Of a stretch of DNA of 64,000 nt, positions 48,169 to 56,457 are shown piece by piece. A model generated the notes under the pieces. It was not told where the DNA came from and did no database searches. It saw only the letters and a list, made by a program, of their open reading frames with translations. Origin of the DNA: Leptospira mtsangambouensis (lineage in GTDB: Bacteria > Spirochaetota > Leptospiria > Leptospirales > Leptospiraceae). The position numbers were made by a program, and so were the translations under genes. Each line of letters begins with the position of its first letter. Within the stretch, counting starts at the first letter, position 1. The stretch lies in contig NZ_RQHK01000002.1 in NCBI RefSeq assembly GCF_004770475.1, positions 1,032,001 through 1,096,000 on the forward strand. The letters run 5' to 3'.

Positions 48169-49896
48169 ATGGAAGAAAAAACCACATTCAAAGGCATTTC
48201 CGCCTATCCAGGCACCGTATATGGCAAGGTTTTCCGTTGGAAACAATCCAAACGGAAACGGGAAGACCGAACCGATCTTTCTCCCGATGAAATCAAAGAA
48301 GAAGTGGAACTCCTTAAAAAAGGACTACTCAAAACTGAGGAAGATCTAGCTGATCTCGTCCAAAAATCCAAGTCGAACCGTGAACTTTCGGAAATTTTAG
48401 AATCCCAAATTGTATTCCTAAACGACCCACTCTTTCGGGCTCGTGTATTCGAAAGAATTGCACAAAACAACGAATCGGCGGGACTTGCCCTTGAAACAGC
48501 CGTTAGCTCCTTGTATGATGAATTCCAATCCATACCAGATGAATTTTTCAGAGAACGTGCGGATCATATTTTAGATATTGGAAAAAGGATCGAATCCAAT
48601 CTTTACCCGGATAAAGTAGCCGACCAAACAAAAATTCCAGATGATGTCATCCTCATTGCAAAAGAAATCACTCCTTCGGAGATGATCCAACTGGGGAAAT
48701 GCAAACTTAGGGGGATAGCGACCGATTTCGGAGGAAAAACAGGTCACACGGCAATCATCGCAAGAAATTATGGAATCCCCACAATTGTCGGTTTAAAAAA
48801 CATCACCTCACACGTAGAAGATGATGATTATATTTTACTCGATGCCACTAAAGGAATTCTCAACAGGTCCCCCGGAATCGATGAAATCAAACTTGCTGGA
48901 ATTAAAAGTGAAATCCACAAAGTGCAACCTGTTCGTGAAGTCAGTGACGGTCCGAAGGAAATCAAAACCAAAGATGGAAAAAAGTTTTCTCTTCGTGCCA
49001 ATATAGATTCTGAAGACGAAGTGGATTTGGCTTTTGAACAAGGAGCCGATGGGATTGGTCTTGTTCGAACAGAAATTTTATTCATTCGTTATGTAGAATT
49101 CAAACCTACAGAAGAAGAACAATTTGCAGTTTATAAACGAATTTTACTAAAAATGGTAGGACGTCCCGTCACTTTCCGCGTATGGGACATTGGTGCCGAT
49201 AAAATGGAGAATGGATACGAAGAAGAAAATCCTTTTCTTGGCAATCGAGGGATTCGTTATCTACTAAGACATCCTCACTTTTTTAAAGAACAACTAAGGG
49301 CACTTCTTCGCGCCAGTGAATTCGGAACCATGCGAATCATGCTTCCTATGATCACCACTAGATCCGAAATTTTACAAACCAAAGTTTTGTTTGCGGAATG
49401 TCTAGAAGAACTAAAACAAACAGGACTAGCAATCACCAAAAAAATTCCACTTGGGATTATGGTGGAAACACCTGCTTGCGCTTTAAACTTACCTTTTCTT
49501 GGAAATCAGGTTGATTTTTATAGTGTGGGAACCAATGACCTTTTACAATATTTACTCGCAGTGGAACGTAACAATCATTTGGTGGGAGATTTGTATAATC
49601 CTTGGCAAGTGGTCTTTTTGTTGTTGTTAAAAAACATTGCAGATGTGGCCAATTCCCAAAAGAAACCCATTAGCATTTGCGGTGAAATCGGCAGTGATCC
49701 CATGTTTACCGCTGTCCTCATTGGTCTTGGGTTTCGAGATTTGAGTTCAGCTCTACCTCTGATGCGGGAAGTGGGAGAAAAAGTGCAAGAGATTTCTACA
49801 TGGAAAGCAAAACTTCTGGCTGAACAGGTGATTGCACTTGCAGGGGAAGAAAAGTTCGAAGAAATAGAAGCCTTGGTTTTAGAAACCAAGGGTTAA
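48169..49896 (+). CDS. ptsI: Phosphoenolpyruvate-protein phosphotransferase (PTS enzyme I)
   Basis: A 575-residue enzyme I from the ATG at 48169, which has AGGG about five bases upstream; a TTG ten codons earlier is the alternative. The phospho-His is H193 in GGKTGHTAIIAR, and the PEP-binding barrel has IGLVRTEILF, VTFRVWDIGADK, GNRGIRYLLRHP and the active Cys C504 in SICGEIGSDP. All catalytic features are kept, yet no sugar permease or HPr is nearby. In leptospires the PTS is thought to be incomplete and regulatory, working with HPr and an HPr kinase, so a sensing role is likely. Confidence 0.94.
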   Translation: MEEKTTFKGISAYPGTVYGKVFRWKQSKRKREDRTDLSPDEIKEEVELLKKGLLKTEEDLADLVQKSKSNRELSEILESQIVFLNDPLFRARVFERIAQNNESAGLALETAVSSLYDEFQSIPDEFFRERADHILDIGKRIESNLYPDKVADQTKIPDDVILIAKEITPSEMIQLGKCKLRGIATDFGGKTGHTAIIARNYGIPTIVGLKNITSHVEDDDYILLDATKGILNRSPGIDEIKLAGIKSEIHKVQPVREVSDGPKEIKTKDGKKFSLRANIDSEDEVDLAFEQGADGIGLVRTEILFIRYVEFKPTEEEQFAVYKRILLKMVGRPVTFRVWDIGADKMENGYEEENPFLGNRGIRYLLRHPHFFKEQLRALLRASEFGTMRIMLPMITTRSEILQTKVLFAECLEELKQTGLAITKKIPLGIMVETPACALNLPFLGNQVDFYSVGTNDLLQYLLAVERNNHLVGDLYNPWQVVFLLLLKNIADVANSQKKPISICGEIGSDPMFTAVLIGLGFRDLSSALPLMREVGEKVQEISTWKAKLLAEQVIALAGEEKFEEIEALVLETKG

Positions 49897-49922
49897 ACCT
49901 TTGTTTTATCCGATTCTAAAAC

Positions 49923-51266
49923 TTAGATTCGATTGAGGTCTAAAGACAAAGTATCCTTTTTCTCCCCACCTGCTAACAGATGCAAGATTGACTTTTTTTT
50001 CCAAACGTAAATACTGTATAACAAAATGGCACCTAACCAAGAACATAGAACAAAAAATCCATAAAAAACTGTCATACTTCCCCATTGGTTTTGGTATCCT
50101 GATAAAATTCCTGCAGCATAATGCCCAAAAGCATTGGATAAAAACCAAATCCCCATAAGAACCGATGCATATTTCACCGGAGCCATTTGGCTGACAAAGG
50201 ACAAACCCACAGGAGAAAGACAAAGTTCGCTCAACGTATTCCAAAAATACACAAAAACTAAAAAAAGAATCGAAACAGAGATTCCTGTTTCTGCCACTTC
50301 CCCTGCCACCACCATCACAAGAAAACCAATCCCCAGTAGAACCAAACTCAGCACAAATTTCAAAACTGGATTGGGGTTCCTGTTCTTTTTGGCTAAGGTA
50401 GTCCAAAGGATAGAAACAAGAGGTCCAAAAAGAAGGATAAACAAAGGGTTGATGGATTGTAATACGGAAGCAGGAATTTCAAAACCAAAAAGAAACCGAT
50501 CCGTATTTCGTAAGGCAAATAAATTAAGAGAAGAACCCATTTGTTCGAAGGCCATCCAAAAGAAAATGCTAAAAAACGAAAGTAGGACAATGAGTAAAAT
50601 TTTAGGTTTGGTCTCGTGATCCGACAAACTTACGCTAGATGGTAATATCAAATCGTTTCCCTTGTTCCAAATGGAACTTGGCAGGCGTTTACTTCCGAAA
50701 TAAAAAACGATCATTCCAATACCCATACCAACACCGGCAGATAAAAATCCCAAATGCCAATCCACTTGTTCTCCTAAACTCCCACAAATGATAGGACCGA
50801 TGAGGCCACCTAAATTAATTCCCATATAAAAAATCGTAAATCCACTGTCTCGTAATCCTGGTTTTTCATTGTACAATCTTCCAAAGATGGTAGACATATT
50901 GGGCTTAAAAAAACCGTTTCCTAAAGCAAGTAAAACAAGGCCTAAATAAAAAAATGAAAGGTCTGAGAAGGCAAGAGAAATATGTCCACATAACATTAAA
51001 AAGCTGCCTAGATAAATAGAAAACTGATAACTAAAAAAACGATCTGTTAGGTATCCCCCAAGAACTGGTGTTAGATAAACAAAACTGGTATAAAAAGCAT
51101 AAACTGCTCCTGCATCTGCATCAGAAAAACCCAAAGATTTTACTAAATACAAAACAAGGAGTGCCCTCATTCCATAATAACTCAATCTTTCCCACATTTC
51201 AGTGAGAAACAGTGGAGTGATCCCCTTCGGGTGTATATGCGATTCTATTTGGTCCTGCTTTTCCAA
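49923..51266 (-). CDS. Proton-dependent oligopeptide transporter (POT/PTR2 family)
   Basis: A 447-residue peptide:H+ symporter of the MFS. The proton-coupling ExxER motif is in TEMWERLSYYGMRALLVLYL, and DADAGAVYAFYTSFVYLTPVLGGYL is the next conserved segment. FTIFYMGINLGGLIGPIICG lies in helix 4-5. About 12 helices are seen. Translation starts at TTG inside the end of the upstream adenosyltransferase gene, with GAGGA six bases before, so the two are coupled by a 22-base overlap. Confidence 0.93.
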   Translation of the reverse strand: MEKQDQIESHIHPKGITPLFLTEMWERLSYYGMRALLVLYLVKSLGFSDADAGAVYAFYTSFVYLTPVLGGYLTDRFFSYQFSIYLGSFLMLCGHISLAFSDLSFFYLGLVLLALGNGFFKPNMSTIFGRLYNEKPGLRDSGFTIFYMGINLGGLIGPIICGSLGEQVDWHLGFLSAGVGMGIGMIVFYFGSKRLPSSIWNKGNDLILPSSVSLSDHETKPKILLIVLLSFFSIFFWMAFEQMGSSLNLFALRNTDRFLFGFEIPASVLQSINPLFILLFGPLVSILWTTLAKKNRNPNPVLKFVLSLVLLGIGFLVMVVAGEVAETGISVSILFLVFVYFWNTLSELCLSPVGLSFVSQMAPVKYASVLMGIWFLSNAFGHYAAGILSGYQNQWGSMTVFYGFFVLCSWLGAILLYSIYVWKKKSILHLLAGGEKKDTLSLDLNRI

Positions 51267-51811
51267 ATGGTTTCCTCTTGTCCTATTGCATGATTCACAA
51301 AACGTGCTGCCGCAAATAAATAATCAGAAAGTCGATTGAGGTATATTCTTAAATCGGAATGGATTTCTCCTCCCGATTCAATAAAAACAAGTAGGTCTCT
51401 TTCTAAACGACGACAAATCGTACGAGCGATATGGAGAGCACTTGCCATAGATGATCCACCCGGAAGAATAAAAAATTTAATCTCAGGAAGAACTTCCATC
51501 AAACGATCAATTTCTTTTTCCAAACTTTCGACATCAGTCAAATGAACCACTGTTCCCTCTTTCGAATCTCTAGGCACATACCCTGCAAGTTCCGATCCAA
51601 TTTCAAAAAGAAAACTTTGAATGCTCTTTAAATACTCAAGAAAGTTCGATTCCAAGCTGAGGTCTTTGGCAAAAGAAAGGGCCAGGCCAAGGGTGCTATT
51701 CAATTCATCACAACTTCCATAAAGATCCACTCTTGGATCTGTTTTGGAGACCTTGATTCCAGAGGCAAGGTAGGTCTGACCACCATCGCCAAATTTGGTG
51801 TAGATTTTCAA
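51245..51811 (-). CDS. Cob(I)alamin adenosyltransferase, PduO type
   Basis: A 188-residue enzyme transferring the adenosyl group of ATP to cob(I)alamin to make coenzyme B12. The ATP-binding N-terminus YTKFGDGGQTYLASG and the LYGSCDELNSTLG motif are diagnostic. ICRRLERDLL near the C-terminus supplies the conserved Arg cluster. Leptospires are known for B12 dependence and for making or salvaging cobalamin. It precedes and overlaps a peptide transporter gene, a pairing without known meaning. Confidence 0.95.
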   Translation of the reverse strand: MKIYTKFGDGGQTYLASGIKVSKTDPRVDLYGSCDELNSTLGLALSFAKDLSLESNFLEYLKSIQSFLFEIGSELAGYVPRDSKEGTVVHLTDVESLEKEIDRLMEVLPEIKFFILPGGSSMASALHIARTICRRLERDLLVFIESGGEIHSDLRIYLNRLSDYLFAAARFVNHAIGQEETIWKSRTK

Positions 51812-51840
51812 TTTCTGACTCCTCTCATGGTTAAATTTTC

Positions 51841-51870
51841 TTTACAGGCCTTAGTTTTTTAGTATAGAAT
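51841..51870 (+). promoter_or_regulatory. Candidate vegetative promoter of the flagellin gene
   Basis: TTTACA and TAGAAT, each five of six matches to the vegetative consensus, are separated by 18 bases. Transcription from here would leave a leader of about 140 bases. A flagellar sigma-28 pattern (TAAA-N15-GCCGATAA) is not visible. Confidence 0.5.
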
Positions 51871-51901
51871 CATCTGGAAAGGCAAAATTCACGGAAGAAC
51901 C

Positions 51902-52012
51902 AAGGGCAGGCAACCCCTTCTCTTCCCGATGGAAACGGAATCCGGGGCAGTGTTTTTTTCTTTTCTCCGCATGTAGGGAAACAAGCGGGTCATGGACACA
52001 CAGGAGGGTGTG
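51902..52012 (+). promoter_or_regulatory. Structured flagellin leader with Shine-Dalgarno sequence in a hairpin loop
   Basis: Three inverted repeats occur in order. AAGGG/CCCTT (51902-51919) has an 8-base loop. CCCGAT with ATCCGGG (51925-51946) is followed 5 bases later by seven T residues. CACAC/GTGTG (51997-52012) encloses exactly AGGAGG, the ribosome binding site, as a six-base loop. GGA triplets recur through the leader. The last hairpin resembles sites where CsrA blocks flagellin translation in other bacteria. Confidence 0.55.
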
Positions 52013-52015
52013 ACA

Positions 52016-52864
52016 ATGATTATCAATCACAACATCAGCGCGCTAGTTGCGAAACGAGCGCTCACAAACACTAGTCGTGACATGGACAAGTCCATGGAGC
52101 ACCTAGCAACAGGTATGCGGATCAACAGAGCAGGAGATGACTCTCTGGGATTTGCAGTGTCAGAAAAACTAAGATCGCAGATTCGGGGCCTTGGCCAAGC
52201 AGAACGAAATACCCAGGATGGTATGTCGTTCATCCAGGTGACCGAAGGATCTTTAGACCAAGTAAACTCAATCTTACAGAGGTTACGCGAACTTTCAGTG
52301 CAATCCTCAAATGGGATTTACTCTAACGAAGACAGAAAACTGGTTCAGTTAGAAGTATCCCAACTTGTGGAAGAAGTGGAAAGAATCGGGACTTCTGCTG
52401 AGTTTAACAAAATCAAACCATTGGATGGACGGTTTTCTCGTGCTTCCAAAAATCCAATGACTTTGCAAGTGGGTGCGAACGGTTCAGAGAAAATAGAACT
52501 CTATATCAATACGATGACAAGTTCTTCACTCAAACTAAAAACAGCTGGGAGCAAGTTGACTCTATCAACTCCTAATAAGGCATCCGATTCACTCCAAGTT
52601 TTGGATGATGCAATCACCAAGGTCAACCGCTTGCGGTCTGATCTCGGAGCCTATTACAACCGATTGGATTTAACATTGAAATCACTGAGTAACAACTATG
52701 TGAACATTGTTTCTTCTGAATCGCAAGTAAGGGATGCTGACATGGCAACGGAAATGGTAGAATATTCCAAAAACCAAATCCTTACCAAATCAGGTGTGGC
52801 GATGCTTGCACAAGCAAACCTCCGACCGGAATCCGTAGTAAAACTCCTCACGGACAGATACTAA
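52016..52864 (+). CDS. flaB: Flagellin, FlaB-like core filament protein
   Basis: A 282-residue flagellin for the periplasmic filament. The start is ATG 52016, eight bases after AGGAGG, giving MIINHNISAL, the usual spirochaetal FlaB N-terminus. The conserved N-terminal D0/D1 coil (MRINRAGDDSLGFAVSEKLR, QAERNTQDGMSFIQ) and C-terminal coil (YYNRLD, VRDADMATEMVEYSKNQIL, GVAMLAQANL) flank a short, variable middle, as in other FlaB proteins. The consensus ADDASGLAVSEKL is changed to GDDSLGFAVSEKL, so this may be a divergent paralogue among several flaB genes. Confidence 0.93.
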   Translation: MIINHNISALVAKRALTNTSRDMDKSMEHLATGMRINRAGDDSLGFAVSEKLRSQIRGLGQAERNTQDGMSFIQVTEGSLDQVNSILQRLRELSVQSSNGIYSNEDRKLVQLEVSQLVEEVERIGTSAEFNKIKPLDGRFSRASKNPMTLQVGANGSEKIELYINTMTSSSLKLKTAGSKLTLSTPNKASDSLQVLDDAITKVNRLRSDLGAYYNRLDLTLKSLSNNYVNIVSSESQVRDADMATEMVEYSKNQILTKSGVAMLAQANLRPESVVKLLTDRY

Positions 52865-52884
52865 TCCGATCGAAAAAGAAACGG

Positions 52885-52912
52885 AAATCCTCCTTGCAAA
52901 CAAGGAGGATTT
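52885..52912 (+). terminator. Terminator after flagellin gene
   Basis: AAATCCTCCTTG and CAAGGAGGATTT form a perfect 12-base-pair stem with a four-base loop (CAAA). The stem ends in TTT and is followed by CTTC, so the T-run is short, but the hairpin lies just after the stop codon of a highly expressed type of gene. Confidence 0.75.
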
Positions 52913-52964
52913 CTTCAAACTTTGTCCTTATACTTCACTAACCGTGTAAGCGAGGACAATCACT

Positions 52965-53696
52965 TTGAAACAAATCATCTCAGGAATTCTATCCCTATCA
53001 TTACTTTCCACAATCTCTTGTGGATTATCTGACAATACAAAAAGACTTATCCTAAGCACTTCCATTGGCTGTGGCGTTGGTCTGGCGCTTGGTGCAGTGT
53101 ACGATGAAGCACAACGTAAAAAAGATTCTAAAGACAAAAAGAACGACATCCAAAGACAAATCAAATCTTCATTGGCTATGGAAAAGAAAAAGCCACAAAA
53201 CAAAGGTAAGATTGTAGGTCTAGGAGCAGGATGTTTGGCTGGACTTGGAACTGGTTTTTATCTCAATACAATGTACGACAACATGGCAGAAGAGATGAAA
53301 AAACAAGGAATCACTCTAACAAAAAGTGAAAGAGGCGGAGAAACAGTTGCTCTCACTGCAACTATGGATGGAGGAATTGCTTTCGAAGATGGAAAGGCTG
53401 ACCTCAAAGGAAAAGGTAAAGAAAATATTGATAAGTTGGCTGAAGCACTTGCAGCCTATCCAGAAACCAAAGTTAATATCTCTGGTCATGCCAATAAAAC
53501 TGGTTCAGAAGATCTCAACCTAAGCCTTTCCAAAGACCGAGCAGTGACTGCAAAAAATGCTCTCACTAGCAATGGTGTGGAAAACAAACGAATTGGAACC
53601 ATTGAAGGACTTGGGTCTTCTTCACCTCTCAAAGGAGTAGATCCAAAAGACGGATCCAACCGCCGTGTAGAAGTGGAAATTGTTCCCGCAAGTTAA
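52965..53696 (+). CDS. OmpA-domain lipoprotein (YiaD-like)
   Basis: A 243-residue lipoprotein that probably links the outer membrane to peptidoglycan. Translation starts at TTG with GAGGA eight bases upstream. The signal peptide ends in lipobox LSTISC (Cys19). Two glycine-rich hydrophobic segments (GCGVGLALGAVYDEA and GAGCLAGLGTGFYL) flank a Lys-rich stretch, as in YiaD-type proteins. The OmpA domain (about 130-240) has FEDGKADLKGKG, VNISGHANKTGSEDLNLSLSKDRA and NRRVEVEIV, the peptidoglycan-binding pattern. It is followed by two terminator hairpins. Confidence 0.88.
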   Translation: MKQIISGILSLSLLSTISCGLSDNTKRLILSTSIGCGVGLALGAVYDEAQRKKDSKDKKNDIQRQIKSSLAMEKKKPQNKGKIVGLGAGCLAGLGTGFYLNTMYDNMAEEMKKQGITLTKSERGGETVALTATMDGGIAFEDGKADLKGKGKENIDKLAEALAAYPETKVNISGHANKTGSEDLNLSLSKDRAVTAKNALTSNGVENKRIGTIEGLGSSSPLKGVDPKDGSNRRVEVEIVPAS

Positions 53697-53714
53697 TCAA
53701 TTTAAGACATAAAA

Positions 53715-53776
53715 AAAGGGACAAAATGTCCCTTTCGTCTGTGTAAAAAAGCCTACAGTCTTTGTAGGCTTTTTTT
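53715..53776. terminator. Tandem hairpins, bidirectional terminator
   Basis: AAAGGGACA/TGTCCCTTT forms a nine-base-pair stem. Just beyond it, AAAAAGCCTACA and TGTAGGCTTTTT form a twelve-base-pair stem with T-runs on both strands. Together they separate the converging OmpA lipoprotein and YbaB genes. Confidence 0.85.
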
Positions 53777-53793
53777 ATCTGTTCTAAACCAGT

Positions 53794-54114
53794 TTACATT
53801 CCGAGTCCCGGAAATCCGCCCATGGCCTGCATTTGTTTGGCGGCACCGGCTTGTGCGTCTTGCAAAGCCTTTGTATAAGCTTCCTGGATGGACTTTTCTA
53901 GAAGATTTTTATCTTTTTTATCAAGGAGTTCATCTTCAATCTGAATGGATTTCATTTGGAACTTTCCATCCAAAGTCACAGAGAGAAGTTTGTTTTTTGA
54001 AATTCCTACAAAATTGAGACCGGCAAGTTCCTTTTCCATGGTTTTTACCTGCGATCGCATTTTTTTCATCTGTTTGAGCATATCAAACTTGTTTCCGCCC
54101 GCTCCACCGAACAT
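53794..54114 (-). CDS. Nucleoid-associated protein, YbaB/EbfC family
   Basis: A 106-residue DNA-binding protein that forms tweezer-like dimers; the Borrelia homologue EbfC is a regulator. The start MFGGAGGNKFDML at 54114 follows AGAGGTGATT. Family features are MLKQMKKMRSQVKTMEKELAG and the later LLEKSIQEAYTKALQDAQ, with a Gly/Met-rich tail. The usual neighbours dnaX and recR are absent. It diverges from the potassium channel gene. Confidence 0.92.
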   Translation of the reverse strand: MFGGAGGNKFDMLKQMKKMRSQVKTMEKELAGLNFVGISKNKLLSVTLDGKFQMKSIQIEDELLDKKDKNLLEKSIQEAYTKALQDAQAGAAKQMQAMGGFPGLGM

Positions 54115-54193
54115 AATCACCTCTTTTCCTTTCAGGATTATTTTTCTTAAAAAGAAGGCAAATATAAAACTTCTCCTTGTCGATAATGAAATT

Positions 54194-55558
54194 ATGATCC
54201 ATCCAAATTCTCCGTACAAACGAATCTGGGATCTTTTTGTATTTATTTGTATTACTTACTTTGCCATTGAAGTGCCAATTCGTTTGGTCTTTCACTATAA
54301 ACTATCTGCCGGTGTGAACTTCTTTGAAAGGGCAATCCAAATTGTATTTGGAATTGATGTAATCTTAAATTTTAACACAGCAATTTTAAAAGACAGACTC
54401 CTCATTCATAATAGAAGAATTGTCACAAAAACTTATTTACGCTCTTGGTTTCTCATCGATTTTTTATCTGCTTTTCCTTTTGATCTTTTTGGGGGATTTT
54501 TTTTCCAATACTTCGGAGTGACCGATAGTTTAAAAATTTTACGCCTGCTCCGTTCGGTTCGTGTGTTTGAACTTTTTAAATCACTTAGACTTTTGGCCTT
54601 GGGTGCGGATTCCGATGACCGCTTCAAACTGGTCGAAGTGATCAATCCTATGACCTTTCGATTGATCTTTTTTGTTTATTGGACAAGTCTATTTGCGCAT
54701 TGGGTGGCTTGTGGTTGGATCCACCTTGGACCAGAGTTTTTGCCGGATAAGGATATAACCACTAGATACATTCGTGCCTTATATTGGTCTGTGACAACCC
54801 TCACAACAATCGGGTATGGGGACATCACACCGGTCACAAACAGCCAAACCATCTATACAATGGGAGTGATGATTTTAGGTGTCGGTATTTATGGATATGT
54901 CATTGGTAATATTGCCACCCTACTTTCTAATTTAGATATTTCTCGTGTCACCTTCCAAGAGAAATTAAATACAATCGATAGTTTTATTAAATATAAAAAA
55001 TTACCACCTAACCTTGCCAATCGAATCCGTTCCTACTATGTCAATCTTTGGGAAAACAAACACGGAATTGATGAAACCGAAATTTGGGACCAACTTCCAT
55101 CCGGTATCAAAATTGATGTGTCCATGTTTTTGCATAATCATTTGATTTCAGTGGTTCCATTTTTCAAAAATGCACCAGAAGAATTAAAAAGAGAAGTGGT
55201 TTTAGAATTAAAACCTGCTTTTTATATGAAAGGTGATGTCATCTTCAGAGAAGGTGATGTCCCGCACAATATGTACTTTTTATCGAAAGGCCATGTGGAA
55301 GTGATCAAAGAAAAAACGGGAGAAATATTCGCAACACTCAATTCCGGTTCTTTTTTTGGCGAGATGAGTTTGATTGATGACTCTTTAAGAACCGCAACTA
55401 TTAAAGCAGGATCTTATTGCGATGTTTATACACTTGGAAAAGACCGGTTTGCTGAAATATTAAAACACCACCCCGGATTTGCAAAACACATCCAAGGGAT
55501 CGCAGAAGAAAGAAAAAAAAACCAAGCATCTAAATCAAACCCAAATGAAACTCATTAA
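54194..55558 (+). CDS. Cyclic-nucleotide-gated potassium channel
   Basis: A 454-residue six-helix channel from the ATG at 54194; a longer frame extends over ybaB but only the later start gives a normal channel N-terminus. Helix 4 has the Arg-rich stretch LRLLRSVRVFELFKSLRLL, a voltage-sensor-like pattern. The selectivity filter TTIGYGDI has G207-Y208-G209-D210, indicating K+ selectivity. A C-linker leads to a cyclic-nucleotide-binding domain (about 325-440), whose phosphate-binding cassette keeps E390 (FFGEMSL) and R399 (RTATIKA). It is therefore expected to respond to cyclic AMP or cyclic GMP. Confidence 0.93.
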   Translation: MIHPNSPYKRIWDLFVFICITYFAIEVPIRLVFHYKLSAGVNFFERAIQIVFGIDVILNFNTAILKDRLLIHNRRIVTKTYLRSWFLIDFLSAFPFDLFGGFFFQYFGVTDSLKILRLLRSVRVFELFKSLRLLALGADSDDRFKLVEVINPMTFRLIFFVYWTSLFAHWVACGWIHLGPEFLPDKDITTRYIRALYWSVTTLTTIGYGDITPVTNSQTIYTMGVMILGVGIYGYVIGNIATLLSNLDISRVTFQEKLNTIDSFIKYKKLPPNLANRIRSYYVNLWENKHGIDETEIWDQLPSGIKIDVSMFLHNHLISVVPFFKNAPEELKREVVLELKPAFYMKGDVIFREGDVPHNMYFLSKGHVEVIKEKTGEIFATLNSGSFFGEMSLIDDSLRTATIKAGSYCDVYTLGKDRFAEILKHHPGFAKHIQGIAEERKKNQASKSNPNETH

Positions 55559-55571
55559 ATTTAATTGAGTA

Positions 55572-55601
55572 TATGAAACCGACCAAATCTAAGGTTTCAT
55601 A
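55572..55601. terminator. Possible hairpin between convergent channel and ParA genes
   Basis: TATGAAACC and GGTTTCATA form a nine-base-pair stem with a 12-base loop. It overlaps the last codons of the ParA gene. Neither strand shows a good T-run, so terminator function is uncertain. Confidence 0.35.
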
Positions 55602-56362
55602 AAAAGAATCGAATTTTCTGGATCAACAAGGGCAATGGATTCGTCAGCTAACACATCAAAGGCATGCCAAGCATTGCTGTCTTTTTTTAAACTCTCTTGT
55701 TTTTCTGTTTTCGTTTTGATGGTTTCTGATTTAGGAATTTCAGAAAGTGTAGGAATCTCTTCAATCTGTTTTAGTTTGTCCAGTAAATCTCTGTGTTTTT
55801 TAGAAGGTCCAAACCAGGATGGAACAAAGGCTATTTTTTTCTTTTGGCTAAAGATAGTTTCTGTTTGCGAAATTTCATCAAGAAGCAAATTCACTGCTCG
55901 GATGGTCCACTTACTCGGAGTCACCGGAATCAAAATCAGTTCTGAATTATAAATTGCAGTGGTGAGTTCATGTTTGGCAGAACCCGGTGTATCGATGACC
56001 ACAAATTTATATTTGTTTCGTACTTCTTCTAATGCACGTTTGAATTGTAGGCAAAGGCTAGTTGAATCAGGATTGTATTTGGTGAGTTTTGCTAAACTAA
56101 GTGTAGAAGGCAATACATCGAAGGTTTTGGTTTCTCGAATGCAGTCAGTGATCCTCTTCATCCCAAGGAGGACACTCATGACATTCGATTCGTCTAGTTG
56201 GGCTAGATCCAAATCAGGCAAACAAAAATCTGTCAAATCTCCCTGCATGTCCATGTCGATGACCAGAGTTTTCCCCCTTCTGGCAAGGGCACAGGCCAAG
56301 TGAGCAGCTGTAGTAGACTTTCCACTCCCCCCTTTGATATTGGAAATCGAAATGACCTTCAT
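55589..56362 (-). CDS. Orphan ParA family ATPase
   Basis: A 257-residue deviant-Walker P-loop ATPase, taking MKVISISNIKGG at 56362 as the start; an in-frame ATG 12 codons upstream is possible and neither has a Shine-Dalgarno site. KGGSGKSTTAAHLA is the ParA Walker A with its signature Lys, VIDMDMQGDLTDF follows, and VVIDTPGSAKHEL is Walker B. No ParB-like gene or parS-like repeat is nearby, so a role in chromosome partition is unlikely. Orphan ParA proteins may position other cargos such as chemoreceptors or protein complexes. Confidence 0.85.
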   Translation of the reverse strand: MKVISISNIKGGSGKSTTAAHLACALARRGKTLVIDMDMQGDLTDFCLPDLDLAQLDESNVMSVLLGMKRITDCIRETKTFDVLPSTLSLAKLTKYNPDSTSLCLQFKRALEEVRNKYKFVVIDTPGSAKHELTTAIYNSELILIPVTPSKWTIRAVNLLLDEISQTETIFSQKKKIAFVPSWFGPSKKHRDLLDKLKQIEEIPTLSEIPKSETIKTKTEKQESLKKDSNAWHAFDVLADESIALVDPENSILFMKP

Positions 56363-56457
56363 GGGGCAAAGAATCTTTCGAATTCTTCCATTGACCATCG
56401 ATTTTTTTTGGAATTTTCCTTGGAAAGGACTTCGCTTGCCTTAATTTGGGTTCAGTT

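Noticed and set aside
49890..49922. Terminator between ptsI and the POT transporter gene
   Set aside because: AAGG/CCTT with a T-containing tail is too weak a stem to call.
51812..51990. A sigma-28 flagellar promoter upstream of flagellin
   Set aside because: TAAA is present near 51834 but no GCCGATAA-like -10 lies at the required distance.
51812..52015. A cobalamin or cyclic di-GMP riboswitch in the flagellin leader
   Set aside because: The segment AATCCGGGGCAG recalls a B12 box fragment, but the other conserved elements are missing on both strands. No GEMM consensus is seen either.
53945..54193. Upstream extension of the potassium channel frame over ybaB
   Set aside because: It is antisense to ybaB, and the later ATG gives the expected channel N-terminus.
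55589..56362. Plasmid or chromosome partition locus based on ParA
   Set aside because: No ParB gene and no clustered parS-like repeats are present around it.
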